Shown: one piece after another, positions 34,322 to 43,206 of the stretch
Layout of the letters: each line of letters begins with the position of its first letter
Numbering within the stretch: position 1 is the stretch's first letter
DNA from: an uncultured Clostridia bacterium
GTDB lineage: Bacteria; Bacillota; Clostridia; Peptostreptococcales; Anaerovoracaceae
Assembly (NCBI GenBank): GCA_934255135.1
Contig: CAKQMV010000008.1
Coordinates: 25,051-89,050, forward strand
DNA length: 64,000 nt
Reading direction: 5' to 3'
Notes under the pieces: model-generated
What the model saw: the letters and a program-made list of their open reading frames with translations, nothing else
Told to the model about the DNA's origin: nothing
Databases searched by the model: none
Program-made: the position numbers and the translations under genes

Positions 34322-35446
34322 ATGAACAAGGAATTTCTTGATGCTCTTGCAGATCTCGAGCGTGAGAAGAATATTTCACAGAACGAGATTATCACAGCGA
34401 TTGAAGAGGCTGTTGAGAATGCGTACCGTAAGAACTACGGAGCAGCTAATGTAAGATGCATCACTGACAGAGAGAACGGTGAGCTGATGGTGCTTCTCAG
34501 CAAGGAGGTTGTTGAAGAGGTATTCGACGACATGACTGAGGTATCACTTGAGGAAGCAAAGTCATATGATGAGTCATATGAGCTTGGTGATTTCATTGAG
34601 TACCAGGTTGACCCTAAGGACTTCGGACGTATTGCAGCACAGGGTGCTAAGCAGGTAGTTGTTCAGAAGATCCGTGAGGCTGAGAGAGCAAACTCATACA
34701 ACGAGTACATTGATAAGAAGGGTGAGATCATCACTGGTAAGGTTGACAGAATCAACAACGGAACAATGCTCGTTTCAGTAGGAAGCACTGAGGGTATCGT
34801 ACCTAATTCAGAGCAGGTTAAGGGTGAGAACTTCAAGCCTGGCGACAGAATCAAGGTTTACGTAATGGATGTTAAGAAGGAGAGCAAGGGCCCACAGGTA
34901 TTCCTTTCAAGATCACATCCAGGACTTGTAAGAGGTCTGTTTGAGCTTGAGATTCCAGAGATCGCTGACGGTACAGTTGAGATCAAGGGAATCGCAAGAG
35001 AAGCAGGTTCAAGAACTAAGATCGCCGTTTACTCACATGATGAGAACGTTGATCCGGTAGGAGCATGCGTAGGAAACAGAGGTGCAAGAGTTCAGAATAT
35101 TGCCGATGATCTTTTCGGAGAGAAGATTGATATTATCGTATGGGATGAGGATCCTGCTGTACTTATCAGCAACGTTCTCAAGCCAGCAATCGTTGAGGGT
35201 GTTTACATCAACGAGGAAGAGAAGATGGCTACAGCAGTAGTTCCTGAGCAGCAGCTGTCACTTGCAATCGGTAGAGAGGGACAGAACGTAAGACTTGCTG
35301 CAAGAGTTTCAGGCTGGAAGATTGACATCAAGAGCAGAAGCCAGCTTGAGGAAATCGGTTTTGACTTCGATGAGTATGAGGATTCAGAGACTCCAGAGGT
35401 TACAGAGACTTCTGAGACTCCTGAAATCGTAGAGATCGAAGAGTAA
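34322..35446 (+). CDS. nusA: Transcription termination/antitermination factor NusA
   Basis: A 374-residue factor that binds RNA polymerase and nascent RNA. It has an N-terminal polymerase-binding domain (about 1-125), S1 (about 133-200), KH1 and KH2 (about 205-345, with VGACVGNRGARVQNI and AIGREGQNVRLAARVSGW), then an acidic tail rich in Thr, Ser, Glu and Pro. The C-terminal acidic repeats of E. coli NusA are absent, as usual in Firmicutes. It follows rimP after nine bases. Confidence 0.97.
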   Translation: MNKEFLDALADLEREKNISQNEIITAIEEAVENAYRKNYGAANVRCITDRENGELMVLLSKEVVEEVFDDMTEVSLEEAKSYDESYELGDFIEYQVDPKDFGRIAAQGAKQVVVQKIREAERANSYNEYIDKKGEIITGKVDRINNGTMLVSVGSTEGIVPNSEQVKGENFKPGDRIKVYVMDVKKESKGPQVFLSRSHPGLVRGLFELEIPEIADGTVEIKGIAREAGSRTKIAVYSHDENVDPVGACVGNRGARVQNIADDLFGEKIDIIVWDEDPAVLISNVLKPAIVEGVYINEEEKMATAVVPEQQLSLAIGREGQNVRLAARVSGWKIDIKSRSQLEEIGFDFDEYEDSETPEVTETSETPEIVEIEE

Positions 35447-35464
35447 ATACAGGAGAGATAAGAC

Positions 35465-35752
35465 ATGGAAGAGAAGAGAACTCCAATGAGAAGATGCATC
35501 TCATGTATGCAGTCCTTTCCGAAGGAGGAGCTTCTAAGGTTCACTGTAAGGGATGGAGTGATTATCCCTGACGGTGAACGTGAGAACGACGGAAGAGGGT
35601 TCTATATCTGCAGGAAACAGGCATGTCTTGATAAAACAATCAGGAAGAAAGTCTTCAATCGTGTTCTGAGAATGCAGCTTGATCAGAATATGGTTGAGGA
35701 GGTAATTGGCAATATAGCTGATACGGAGGTAATTGATGGGAAAGAAAATTAG
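35465..35752 (+). CDS. ylxR: YlxR-family RNA-binding protein
   Basis: A 95-residue DUF448 protein with the family motif RRCISCMQSFPKEELLRF and the basic GRGFYICRKQACLDK. It sits between nusA and infB as in most Firmicutes and may affect RNase P or nucleoid-linked regulation. The L7Ae-like ylxQ gene that usually follows it is absent: infB begins inside the end of ylxR. Confidence 0.92.
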   Translation: MEEKRTPMRRCISCMQSFPKEELLRFTVRDGVIIPDGERENDGRGFYICRKQACLDKTIRKKVFNRVLRMQLDQNMVEEVIGNIADTEVIDGKEN

Positions 35753-38510
35753 TGAAATAACCAAAGAGCTTTCCATCGAGTTTACTGAGCTTAAGAGCTA
35801 TGCAGACAAGCTCGGTATTGAGATGAAGAGCGCTCGCGGCAGCCTTGATGAGGCTTCTGCCGAGAGACTTATACAGACAGTTAATATGATGCACGGAACA
35901 AAGTCGTCAAAAGGTGGTGCACACAAGACTGCTCCTAAGGCAGTACCTGTTAAGAAGAAGGATGCACCTAAGATGGCACCTGCAGCAAAGCCTGCACCTA
36001 AGGCAGAGAAGACAGAGGCTCCAGCTGAAGAAGCTAAGGTAGAGGCTCCTAAGGCAGAGAAGACAAAGGCTCCAGCTGAAGAGACAAAGAAGGAAGCTCC
36101 TAAGGCAGAGGCTAAGGAGGCTCCTAAGGCTGAAGCTAAAGCAGTTCCGGAGAAGAAGGAAGAGGAAGAGTACGTAAATGCTCCAAATAAGCCTATGAGA
36201 TTCAAGAAGATCGTAGATGCAAATCAGGTCAAGGAAGAAGAGAAGGCTAAGCATTCAAGAGAGCACAAGCGTGACAACAACAGAGATAACAGAAACGGAA
36301 ACAGAAACGAGCAGGGCAGCAGAAACGGAAACAGAGACAACAAGAATGAGCGCGGTACAAGAAACAGAAACGATCGTGACAACAATAGAGGTGACCGTGA
36401 CAACAGAGGCGGTAACAGAGGTGACCGTGACAACAGAAACGGCGGAAGAGACAACCGAGACAACAAGGATTCCGACAGCAGAAACTCAAGACCTCAGAGA
36501 AGAAACCAGGGCGGCGGCGCTTCAGCAGCTCCTGCTGAGTCAAAGCCATCATCAAGAGGCAAGAGCAAGAAGTTCTTTGATAACAAGGATAAGGACAAGC
36601 AGTCACGTCACGACAGAAGAGAGGACGGAAACGGAAGAGGATACAAGAACAACTCTTACCTCGATGATACTTCACTTGAGAAGCAGTCACGTCGTAAGAA
36701 GAAGAAGGTTGTTAAGGAAGAGCCTGAAATCGAGATCGAGGAGCTTCTTCCAGAAGGCGCAATTCCAGTATCAGTTCCAATCACTGTAGCTGGACTTGCT
36801 GAGCAGGCAGAGATTTCTGTAACAAACATCATCATGGCACTTATGAAGATGGGTGTTATGGCAACAATCAACCAGACTCTCGATAAGGATGCCATTGAGA
36901 TGCTCTCACTTGAGCTCGGAATGGAGTTCGTTGTAACAGAAGAGGAAGAGGTTGAGGAAGAAGAAGGACTCGAGCTCTACGAGGATACTGAGTCAGATCT
37001 TAAGCCAAGACCACCAATCATCACAGTTATGGGTCACGTTGACCACGGTAAGACATCACTCCTCGATGCTATCCGTAACACTAACGTAACTGCAGGTGAG
37101 TCAGGTGGAATCACTCAGCATATCGGAGCTTCAGAGGTAGTTATCGACGGAAAGAGAATCGTATTCCTCGATACTCCTGGACACGAGGCTTTCACAACAA
37201 TGAGAGCAAGAGGTGCTCAGATTACAGATATCGCTGTACTCGTAGTTGCTGCTGACGACTCAGTTAAGCCACAGACCATCGAGTCAATCTCACACGCTAA
37301 GGCTGCAGGTGTACCTATTATCGTTGCAATCAACAAGATGGATAAGCCTGGTGCCAACCCAGACAGAGTAAAGAAGGACCTCGCAGAGAACGGCGTTCTC
37401 GTAGAGGACTGGGGTGGAGACGTTATCAGCGTTCCTGTATCAGCTAAGAAGGGTGAGGGTATCAGAGACCTTCTCGAGATGATCCTGCTTCAGGCAGAGG
37501 TACTTGAGCTTAAGGCTAACCCAGACAGACTTGCACTTGGTACAGTTATCGAGGCAAGACTTGATAAGGCTAAGGGACCTATCGCTACACTTCTTGTTAC
37601 TAATGGTACTCTTAAGTCAGGACAGAGCGTTGTTGCAGGTACATGCAGCGGACGTATCAGAGTAATGACTAACTTCAGAGGCGAGACTATCAGAAAGGCT
37701 GGCCCTGCAACTGCAGTTGAGATTCTCGGACTTTCAGATGTTCCAATGGCAGGTGATTCATTCAACGCTGTTAAGGACGACAAGGTTGCAAGAGAAATTG
37801 CCAACCAGAGAAAGGAGAAGCTCAGAGAGGACGTACTTGCTAAGAACGCAAGCACAACTCTCGACAAGCTCTTCAGCCAGATCCAGGAGGGTGAGGCTAA
37901 GGAGCTTAACCTCATCATCAAGGGAGACGTACAGGGTTCAGTTGGTGCTATCATTTCATCACTTGAGAAGCTTGATACTCCTGAGGTTAAGATCAGAGTT
38001 ATCCACTCAGGTGTTGGTACAATCAACGAGTCAGATGTAACTCTCGCTGAGACATCAAACGCTATCATTATCGGATTTAACGTAAGACCTACAACAGCTG
38101 TAACTAACCAGGCTCAGAACGCAGACGTTGAGCTCAGACTTTATAGAGTAATCTACGATATCATCGATGATATCCAGGATGCTATGAAGGGAATGCTCGA
38201 CCCTGAGTACAAGGAAGAGGTTCTTGGTAAGGCTGAGGTTAGAGATACATTCAAGGTTCCTAATGTCGGCGTAATCGCTGGTGCTTACGTAATCGAGGGT
38301 AAGGTTCAGCGAAGCAAGCAGATCAGACTTGTAAGAGATGGAATCGTAATCCACGAGGGAACTATTTCATCACTTAAGAGATACAAGGATGACGTTAAGG
38401 AAGTTGTATCAGGATTCGAGTGCGGACTCGGAATCGAGAAGTACAACGACATTAAGCCAGGCGATGTAATCGAGTGCTTCCACATGGTTGAAATCGAAAG
38501 AAGCCTGTAA
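35736..38510 (+). CDS. infB: Translation initiation factor IF-2
   Basis: A 924-residue GTPase that places initiator tRNA on the 30S subunit. The IF2 N-terminal helical domain (about 1-52) is followed by an Ala/Pro/Lys/Glu repeat region (about 60-145) and an Arg/Asn/Asp/Gly-rich low-complexity stretch (about 170-265). Then come a second IF2_N-like domain (about 345-395), the G domain (GHVDHGKTSLLDAI, DTPGHEAFTTMRARG, NKMDKPGA), domain II, and the C-terminal tRNA-binding domains. ATG 35736 is chosen over the adjacent TTG for its spacing from CGGAGGT. It overlaps ylxR by 17 bases and ends at a strong terminator. Confidence 0.97.
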   Translation: MGKKISEITKELSIEFTELKSYADKLGIEMKSARGSLDEASAERLIQTVNMMHGTKSSKGGAHKTAPKAVPVKKKDAPKMAPAAKPAPKAEKTEAPAEEAKVEAPKAEKTKAPAEETKKEAPKAEAKEAPKAEAKAVPEKKEEEEYVNAPNKPMRFKKIVDANQVKEEEKAKHSREHKRDNNRDNRNGNRNEQGSRNGNRDNKNERGTRNRNDRDNNRGDRDNRGGNRGDRDNRNGGRDNRDNKDSDSRNSRPQRRNQGGGASAAPAESKPSSRGKSKKFFDNKDKDKQSRHDRREDGNGRGYKNNSYLDDTSLEKQSRRKKKKVVKEEPEIEIEELLPEGAIPVSVPITVAGLAEQAEISVTNIIMALMKMGVMATINQTLDKDAIEMLSLELGMEFVVTEEEEVEEEEGLELYEDTESDLKPRPPIITVMGHVDHGKTSLLDAIRNTNVTAGESGGITQHIGASEVVIDGKRIVFLDTPGHEAFTTMRARGAQITDIAVLVVAADDSVKPQTIESISHAKAAGVPIIVAINKMDKPGANPDRVKKDLAENGVLVEDWGGDVISVPVSAKKGEGIRDLLEMILLQAEVLELKANPDRLALGTVIEARLDKAKGPIATLLVTNGTLKSGQSVVAGTCSGRIRVMTNFRGETIRKAGPATAVEILGLSDVPMAGDSFNAVKDDKVAREIANQRKEKLREDVLAKNASTTLDKLFSQIQEGEAKELNLIIKGDVQGSVGAIISSLEKLDTPEVKIRVIHSGVGTINESDVTLAETSNAIIIGFNVRPTTAVTNQAQNADVELRLYRVIYDIIDDIQDAMKGMLDPEYKEEVLGKAEVRDTFKVPNVGVIAGAYVIEGKVQRSKQIRLVRDGIVIHEGTISSLKRYKDDVKEVVSGFECGLGIEKYNDIKPGDVIECFHMVEIERSL

Positions 38511-38531
38511 GCATTAAACAAGCAATAATTC

Positions 38532-38570
38532 GCGTCTGATAGAGCAATCCTCTGTCAGACGCTGTTTTTT
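38532..38570 (+). terminator. Intrinsic terminator after infB
   Basis: A 13-bp stem, 38532-38544 with 38550-38562 (one G-T pair), then TGTTTTTT. Confidence 0.88.
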
Positions 38571-38585
38571 GGAGGTTATATATTT

Positions 38586-39455
38586 ATGTCAAAAGGATAT
38601 TCAAGTCTTGTCCGCAACATGCTGATCGTCGTGTTCGGTAATCTTGTATATGCGACTGGAGTAGTATTCTTCATTCTGCCGGGAGGTCTCATCACTGGAG
38701 GAACAACAGGTATTGCACTCGTTGTAAACCAGCTTACGGGACTTCAGATTTCACTTTTTGTAGGAATCTTTAACGTAATCATGTTCTCAGCAGGCGCCTT
38801 AATTCTCGGTAAGGAGTTCGCTCTGACAACACTTCTTAGTACCATCAGTTACCCGCTTCTTCTCGGAACTCTTCAGAAGGCGGTAGGCGATTTTGTACTT
38901 ACAGACGACAAGCTTATATGTGCACTCTTCGGAGGTATGTGCATCGGATGCGCTCTTGCGATGATTATAAGACTTGGTGCGAGCACTGGCGGAATGGATA
39001 TTCCACCACTTGTACTGAACAAGCTTTTCAGAGTTCCGGTATCTGTCAGCCTGTATGTGTTCGATTTTGCAATTCTTATCGGACAGATGGCATTCTCAGA
39101 TAAGGAATCAAGTCTTTACGGAATTATCCTTGTTCTCGTTTACACACTTGCTCTCGATAAGCTTCTTGCAGCAGGAGAAAGCAGAACAAAGCTTGAGATC
39201 GTAAGCTCAAAGCCTGATGAAATCAGAAAGGCGATTATTGCCGGTGTCGACAGAGGTGTTACATTGCTTCACGGTAAGACAGGTTACCTCGGAATCGAGA
39301 CAGACGTTATCTACACAGTAATTGCTCCAAGAGAGCTCTACAAGGTTGAGAAGCTCGTTCACGATACAGATCCGGACGCATTCATCGTTCTAAGCAAGGT
39401 GACAAGCGTTAAGGGTAAGGGTTTCAGTACAGATAAAGAGTACATAAACAAATAA
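38586..39455 (+). CDS. YitT-family membrane protein
   Basis: A 289-residue DUF161/DUF2179 protein with five or six hydrophobic segments in the first 195 residues (GGLITGGTTGIALVVNQ and LGASTGGMDIPPLVLNK are the family's glycine-rich motifs). A small soluble C-terminal domain (about 205-289, GVTLLHGKTGYLG and VLSKVTSVKGKGF) has a nucleotide-sensor-like ACT fold. The function is unknown; clostridial paralogues are common. It is placed right after the infB terminator, with GGAGG upstream of its ATG. Confidence 0.88.
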   Translation: MSKGYSSLVRNMLIVVFGNLVYATGVVFFILPGGLITGGTTGIALVVNQLTGLQISLFVGIFNVIMFSAGALILGKEFALTTLLSTISYPLLLGTLQKAVGDFVLTDDKLICALFGGMCIGCALAMIIRLGASTGGMDIPPLVLNKLFRVPVSVSLYVFDFAILIGQMAFSDKESSLYGIILVLVYTLALDKLLAAGESRTKLEIVSSKPDEIRKAIIAGVDRGVTLLHGKTGYLGIETDVIYTVIAPRELYKVEKLVHDTDPDAFIVLSKVTSVKGKGFSTDKEYINK

Positions 39456-39461
39456 ACTGAA

Positions 39462-39490
39462 TTGACAGGGTGTTGTGGTATAATAAATTG
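39462..39490 (+). promoter_or_regulatory. Promoter of the rbfA operon
   Basis: TTGACA at 39462-39467 with TAAATT 16 bases later (39484-39489), overlapped by an extended -10 TGGTATAAT (39476-39484). Either element can serve transcription of rbfA, which starts at 39540. Confidence 0.55.
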
Positions 39491-39539
39491 CATTATTGTG
39501 CAATGTGCTACAGCACCTATAGTTTTAAGGAGAATAATA

Positions 39540-39902
39540 ATGGCAAGACATAGACAGGGAAGATTAAGCGAGGAGATCAAGAAGAGCATCAGTGCTTATC
39601 TTATCAACGGTATCAAGGATCCAAGACTTGCGAAGAGAATTATCACAATCAGCGCTGTAGAGGTGACAACTGACGGAAGCTATGCAACAGTTTTCATCAC
39701 ACCACTCGTACTTTCAGGCGAGGATAGACAGGCTGTTTACGATGAGGTGCTCGCAGGCTTTAACAAGGCTAAGGGACTTATCAGAAACAAGCTTTCACAG
39801 GATATCAAGATCAGATACACTCCTGAGCTTATTTTTAAGATCGACACATCTGAGGATTACGGAAGACATATTGATAAGATCCTCGATGAAATCAAAAACT
39901 AG
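39540..39902 (+). CDS. rbfA: 30S ribosome-binding factor RbfA
   Basis: A 120-residue KH-fold factor for 16S rRNA 5' end maturation. Family signatures are RLSEEIKKSISAYL, DPRLAKRIITISAVEVTTDGSYATVFI and FKIDTSEDYGRHIDKIL. ATG 39540 follows AAGGAG at correct spacing; an in-frame upstream start at 39462 would begin in the promoter. It heads the rbfA-nrnA-truB-ribF operon. Confidence 0.95.
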   Translation: MARHRQGRLSEEIKKSISAYLINGIKDPRLAKRIITISAVEVTTDGSYATVFITPLVLSGEDRQAVYDEVLAGFNKAKGLIRNKLSQDIKIRYTPELIFKIDTSEDYGRHIDKILDEIKN

Positions 39903-39911
39903 AGAAGAGAA

Positions 39912-40886
39912 ATGAACGAAAGAATTAAAGAAGCTGCGAAGCATGTCGCTTCAGCAGACACCATTTACATTTATGCACACGTGAATATGGACGGAGATGC
40001 GCTGGGGTCAACCTCAGCTCTTTGTCTTGCTCTAAGATCGATGGGCAAGAAGGCATATACAGTCATCTCCGAGGACGTCCCTCATTATCTCGATTTTCTT
40101 GAGAAGGGATGCTGTGTTGCCCCAGACGACGTTCCTGAGGAATACGACCTGGCAATGATGCTCGACTGCAGCAGCTACAGCAGAATCCCTAAGAGAGAGA
40201 ATGCTTTTGACAGGGCGAAGATGAGAGGCTGCCTCGATCACCACGCTCTTGGGGCATCTAAGATTGACTTTGACTTCGAGTGTGTATGGCCTGATGCAGC
40301 AGCTACTGCCGAGCTTGTGTACACTCTTATCAAGGAGCTTGGCGTTACGATTGACCTTGATATTGCTTCATGCATCTGGAGTGCACTTGCAACGGATACG
40401 GGTAATTTCCAGCACAACTCAACTTCAGCTTATACGCATGAGATTGCTGCCGAGCTTCATAGAGTGGATGGATTTGACTCAAGTATCTTAAGCGCTCTTA
40501 TATATCAGAGAAAATCTGTAAAGGCTCTCAGACTTGAAGCTAGAATGCTCAACGATATTAGCTTTTATGCCAACCACAGGGTTGCGATTGTAGCTGTAAC
40601 TCAGGAGATGTTAGATGAGTTCGATTGTGAATACAGCGATGCCGATACTGTCGTAGAGACACTTCGTAAGCTCGAGCCGGTCGAAATTGCGGTTGTTCTT
40701 AAGCAGAACGGACCGGACAGCTTTAAGGCAAGTATGAGAGCAAGGTCTTACGCGAATGTTGCAGAGGTTGCGCTTAAGTATGGTGGCGGCGGACATATCA
40801 GAGCTGCTGGCTGCGCAATTGAGGGAGAACTTGAAGAGGTAAAGGAAGCACTCAGTCAGGATTTGATTGAGGCAGTTAGAAGATAA
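39912..40886 (+). CDS. nrnA: Bifunctional oligoribonuclease / pAp phosphatase NrnA
   Basis: A 324-residue DHH-DHHA1 phosphoesterase. Metal-binding motifs are HVNMDGDALGS, MMLDCSSYSR, DHHALG and ALATDTGNF. The C-terminal DHHA1 motif is GGGGHIRAAG. In Firmicutes NrnA degrades nano-RNAs and dephosphorylates pAp. It sits between rbfA and truB, as in Bacillus-type operons, and its stop codon directly abuts the truB ATG. Confidence 0.94.
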   Translation: MNERIKEAAKHVASADTIYIYAHVNMDGDALGSTSALCLALRSMGKKAYTVISEDVPHYLDFLEKGCCVAPDDVPEEYDLAMMLDCSSYSRIPKRENAFDRAKMRGCLDHHALGASKIDFDFECVWPDAAATAELVYTLIKELGVTIDLDIASCIWSALATDTGNFQHNSTSAYTHEIAAELHRVDGFDSSILSALIYQRKSVKALRLEARMLNDISFYANHRVAIVAVTQEMLDEFDCEYSDADTVVETLRKLEPVEIAVVLKQNGPDSFKASMRARSYANVAEVALKYGGGGHIRAAGCAIEGELEEVKEALSQDLIEAVRR

Positions 40887-41792
40887 ATGATTACTGACGG
40901 AATTATTAACGTAAACAAGCCTTCCGGGATGACATCACATGACGTGGTGTCAGTACTCAGAAGAAGGCTCAAGATAAAGAGAATCGGTCACACGGGAACT
41001 CTCGACCCAATGGCGACTGGAGTTTTGCCCGTGTGCATCGGAAGGGCAACGAGAATCATCGAGTACTACGAGGCTGATATGAAAAGCTACACGGCGGAGC
41101 TTAAACTCGGACTTAGAACTGACACTCTCGACATCACAGGAGAGGTTCTAGAGGAGAAACCATTTGATGATGTGACAGAGGATGCAATTTCTGAGGCTTC
41201 AAAGAGCTTCGATGGGTGGATTGAGCAGACACCTCCGATGTATTCGGCCCTTAAGGTAAACGGCAAGAAGCTGTATGAATATGCAAGAGAGGGCAAGGAA
41301 GTCGAGATAAAGTCCCGCAAGGTATTTCTTGAAGGAATGAGAGTTTACGACATTAATCTCGATGACGGATCTATGAAGCTCGACGTGACATGCTCGAAGG
41401 GTACATATATAAGGACTATTATCGATGATCTCGGGCAGATGCTCGGCTGTGGCGCGACTATGACAGCTCTTGTCAGGACCAAAAGTGGAGTTTTCACGCT
41501 TGAAGATTCCGCAGAGCTTGAGGATTTAAAGTCGATGAGTGATGATGCGATAGAAGCGGTTATGATTCAGCCTGATAAGACACTTGTTAATCTCGGTGCG
41601 ATTGAGCTTCATCCGAAGAGATTTGTTCCATTCTGTAATGGAATGAGTACAAGAAGCACTGGATACAAAATCAAAGAGGAAGGTGTGCTTTCAGAATACA
41701 AAGTTTACAGTGAAGGAAAATTTGCGGGAATCGGCAGAATTCGCGAGGGCGAGCTGATTCCGGTAAAGGTGATAGGTAATGCAGGTAATTAA
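40887..41792 (+). CDS. truB: tRNA pseudouridine(55) synthase TruB
   Basis: A 301-residue enzyme making pseudouridine 55 in the T-loop of tRNA. The N-terminus has GIINVNKPSGMTSHDVV, the catalytic Asp lies in GHTGTLDPMATGVLP, and QTPPMYSALKVNGKKLYEYAR and CSKGTYIRTIIDDLG are family motifs. A PUA-like C-terminal region follows. No spacing separates it from nrnA, and it overlaps ribF by 14 bases. Confidence 0.96.
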   Translation: MITDGIINVNKPSGMTSHDVVSVLRRRLKIKRIGHTGTLDPMATGVLPVCIGRATRIIEYYEADMKSYTAELKLGLRTDTLDITGEVLEEKPFDDVTEDAISEASKSFDGWIEQTPPMYSALKVNGKKLYEYAREGKEVEIKSRKVFLEGMRVYDINLDDGSMKLDVTCSKGTYIRTIIDDLGQMLGCGATMTALVRTKSGVFTLEDSAELEDLKSMSDDAIEAVMIQPDKTLVNLGAIELHPKRFVPFCNGMSTRSTGYKIKEEGVLSEYKVYSEGKFAGIGRIREGELIPVKVIGNAGN

Positions 41793-42726
41793 CAGACATG
41801 AAGATATAAGGCTTGAAAGACCCTCTGTAGTGGCTCTCGGTAATTTTGATGGAGTTCACATCGGTCATAGGGTAATACTTGATGATGCCGTAAGAATTGC
41901 AAGAGAGAAGGATGCACTGGCTGTATGCTATACATTCTCGAATCATCCCCTGAACTTCTTCAAGTGCATGATCGGCAAGGAAGAGGAGTGCATCAAGCTT
42001 ATTTGCACTGAGGAAGAGAAGCTTAAGATTCTAGAAGATATCGGCTTTGATGTTGTCATCAATATCCAGTTTGATGAGAGTATTATGAAGATGAGAGCTC
42101 ATGACTTTGTTCATGAAATACTTCATGAAAGATGCAAATGCATCTGTGCATGTTGCGGCTTTAACTATACATTCGGTGTGAAGGCAGAGGGTAATGTTGA
42201 TTACCTCAGAAGCGAGGGTAAGAAGCTTGGTATGGATGTCAGCATTCTTGAGCCTGTTACAATTGACGGAATGGTTGTAAGCTCGACAGAGATTCGAAGA
42301 CTTCTCGCAGCCGGTGAGATGGAGATGGCTGACAAGATGCTTGGAAGACCATATACTCTTACTGGAATTGTAGGTCATGGAGAGCACCTTGGAACTAAGA
42401 TCGGTTTTCCTACAATGAATTTCAACGCACCTACTACAATGGCGCTTCCTCCTAATGGAGTATATTTCACAAGAGCTGAGATCGATGGTAAGCTTTATCC
42501 TGCGATTACAAATATCGGATTTAAGCCGACTGTCGGAGGTAAATACAAGACAGTTGAGACCAATATGCTCGACTTCAGCGGGGATGTTTATGGAGAAGAA
42601 GTAAGGGTGCAGTTCCTGTATTTTGAACGTCCCGAGATGAAGTTCGGAAGCGTCGAAGAATTAAAAGAGATGATAGCAAAGAATGTACAGTCGGCTATTG
42701 ACTATCACAGAGAGCATTTGTTATAA
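41779..42726 (+). CDS. ribF: Bifunctional riboflavin kinase / FAD synthetase RibF
   Basis: A 315-residue enzyme converting riboflavin to FMN and FAD. The nucleotidyltransferase domain (about 15-180) has ALGNFDGVHIGHR, CGFNYTFG and VSSTEIRRLL. The riboflavin kinase domain (about 185-310) has GHGEHLGTKIGFPTMN and the GVY segment. It overlaps truB. The gene's last codons contain a strong promoter for rpsO. Confidence 0.95.
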   Translation: MQVINRHEDIRLERPSVVALGNFDGVHIGHRVILDDAVRIAREKDALAVCYTFSNHPLNFFKCMIGKEEECIKLICTEEEKLKILEDIGFDVVINIQFDESIMKMRAHDFVHEILHERCKCICACCGFNYTFGVKAEGNVDYLRSEGKKLGMDVSILEPVTIDGMVVSSTEIRRLLAAGEMEMADKMLGRPYTLTGIVGHGEHLGTKIGFPTMNFNAPTTMALPPNGVYFTRAEIDGKLYPAITNIGFKPTVGGKYKTVETNMLDFSGDVYGEEVRVQFLYFERPEMKFGSVEELKEMIAKNVQSAIDYHREHLL

Positions 42727-42792
42727 TCTGAATGTTGTTTAATACTACCCAAGCTACAGATACTCGCTTCTCCAGCGGCATCGCAGCCTGGG
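42698..42792 (+). promoter_or_regulatory. rpsO promoter within the ribF end, with structured leader
   Basis: TTGACT (42698-42703), 18 bases, TATAAT (42722-42727). The leader can fold CCCAAGCT (42748-42755) with AGCCTGGG (42785-42792; one mismatch), enclosing a CGCT/AGCG hairpin. A ribosomal protein S15 autoregulatory site in this place is known in several bacteria; here it is inferred from position and fold only. Confidence 0.5.
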
Positions 42793-42819
42793 CGAATTAC
42801 AGAAAAGGAGAATAGAATT

Positions 42820-43086
42820 ATGCTTACAGCAGAGAAGAAGCAGGAAATTATTAAGGAGTACGCTATCAAGGAAGGCGACACAGGTTCACCAGAGGTTCAG
42901 GTTGCAATTCTTACTTACAGAATCAACGACCTTAACGAGCACCTCAAGGAGCACCATAAGGACTTCCATTCAAGAAGAGGTCTTCTTAAGATGGTAGGTC
43001 AGAGAAGAAACCTTCTTAAGTACCTTAAGGAGACTGATATCGAGAGATACAGAAGCCTTATCGCAAGACTTGGTCTCAGAAAGTAA
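42820..43086 (+). CDS. rpsO: Ribosomal protein S15
   Basis: An 88-residue small-subunit protein binding the 16S rRNA central domain. Signatures are EGDTGSPEVQVAILTYRINDLNEHL, KDFHSRRGLLKMVGQRRNLLKYL and the LGLRK end. AAAAGGAG precedes the ATG. It is followed by an intrinsic terminator and then pnp, the usual rpsO-pnp order. Confidence 0.98.
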   Translation: MLTAEKKQEIIKEYAIKEGDTGSPEVQVAILTYRINDLNEHLKEHHKDFHSRRGLLKMVGQRRNLLKYLKETDIERYRSLIARLGLRK

Positions 43087-43100
43087 TTTTCGGACAACAG

Positions 43101-43137
43101 AAGCGGAAGAGCTTGACTCTTTCCGCTTTTTTTGTAT
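43101..43137 (+). terminator. Intrinsic terminator between rpsO and pnp
   Basis: AGCGGAAGAG pairs with CTCTTTCCGCT (one bulged T), loop CTTGA, then seven T residues. Some read-through to pnp is expected from the conserved gene order. Confidence 0.85.
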
Positions 43138-43206
43138 ATTTCGCCATTGCTAGAGTATGAGAGAGTAAATTTATTTCAATTAACAGGAAGGAGTTGTTAA
43201 TTAAAG

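Noticed and set aside
36217..36789. A 190-residue Thr/Glu/Arg-rich frame on the plus strand and several minus-strand Ser/Leu-rich frames over infB
   Set aside because: They are by-products of the repetitive coding sequence of IF-2 in other frames; no ribosome binding sites support them.
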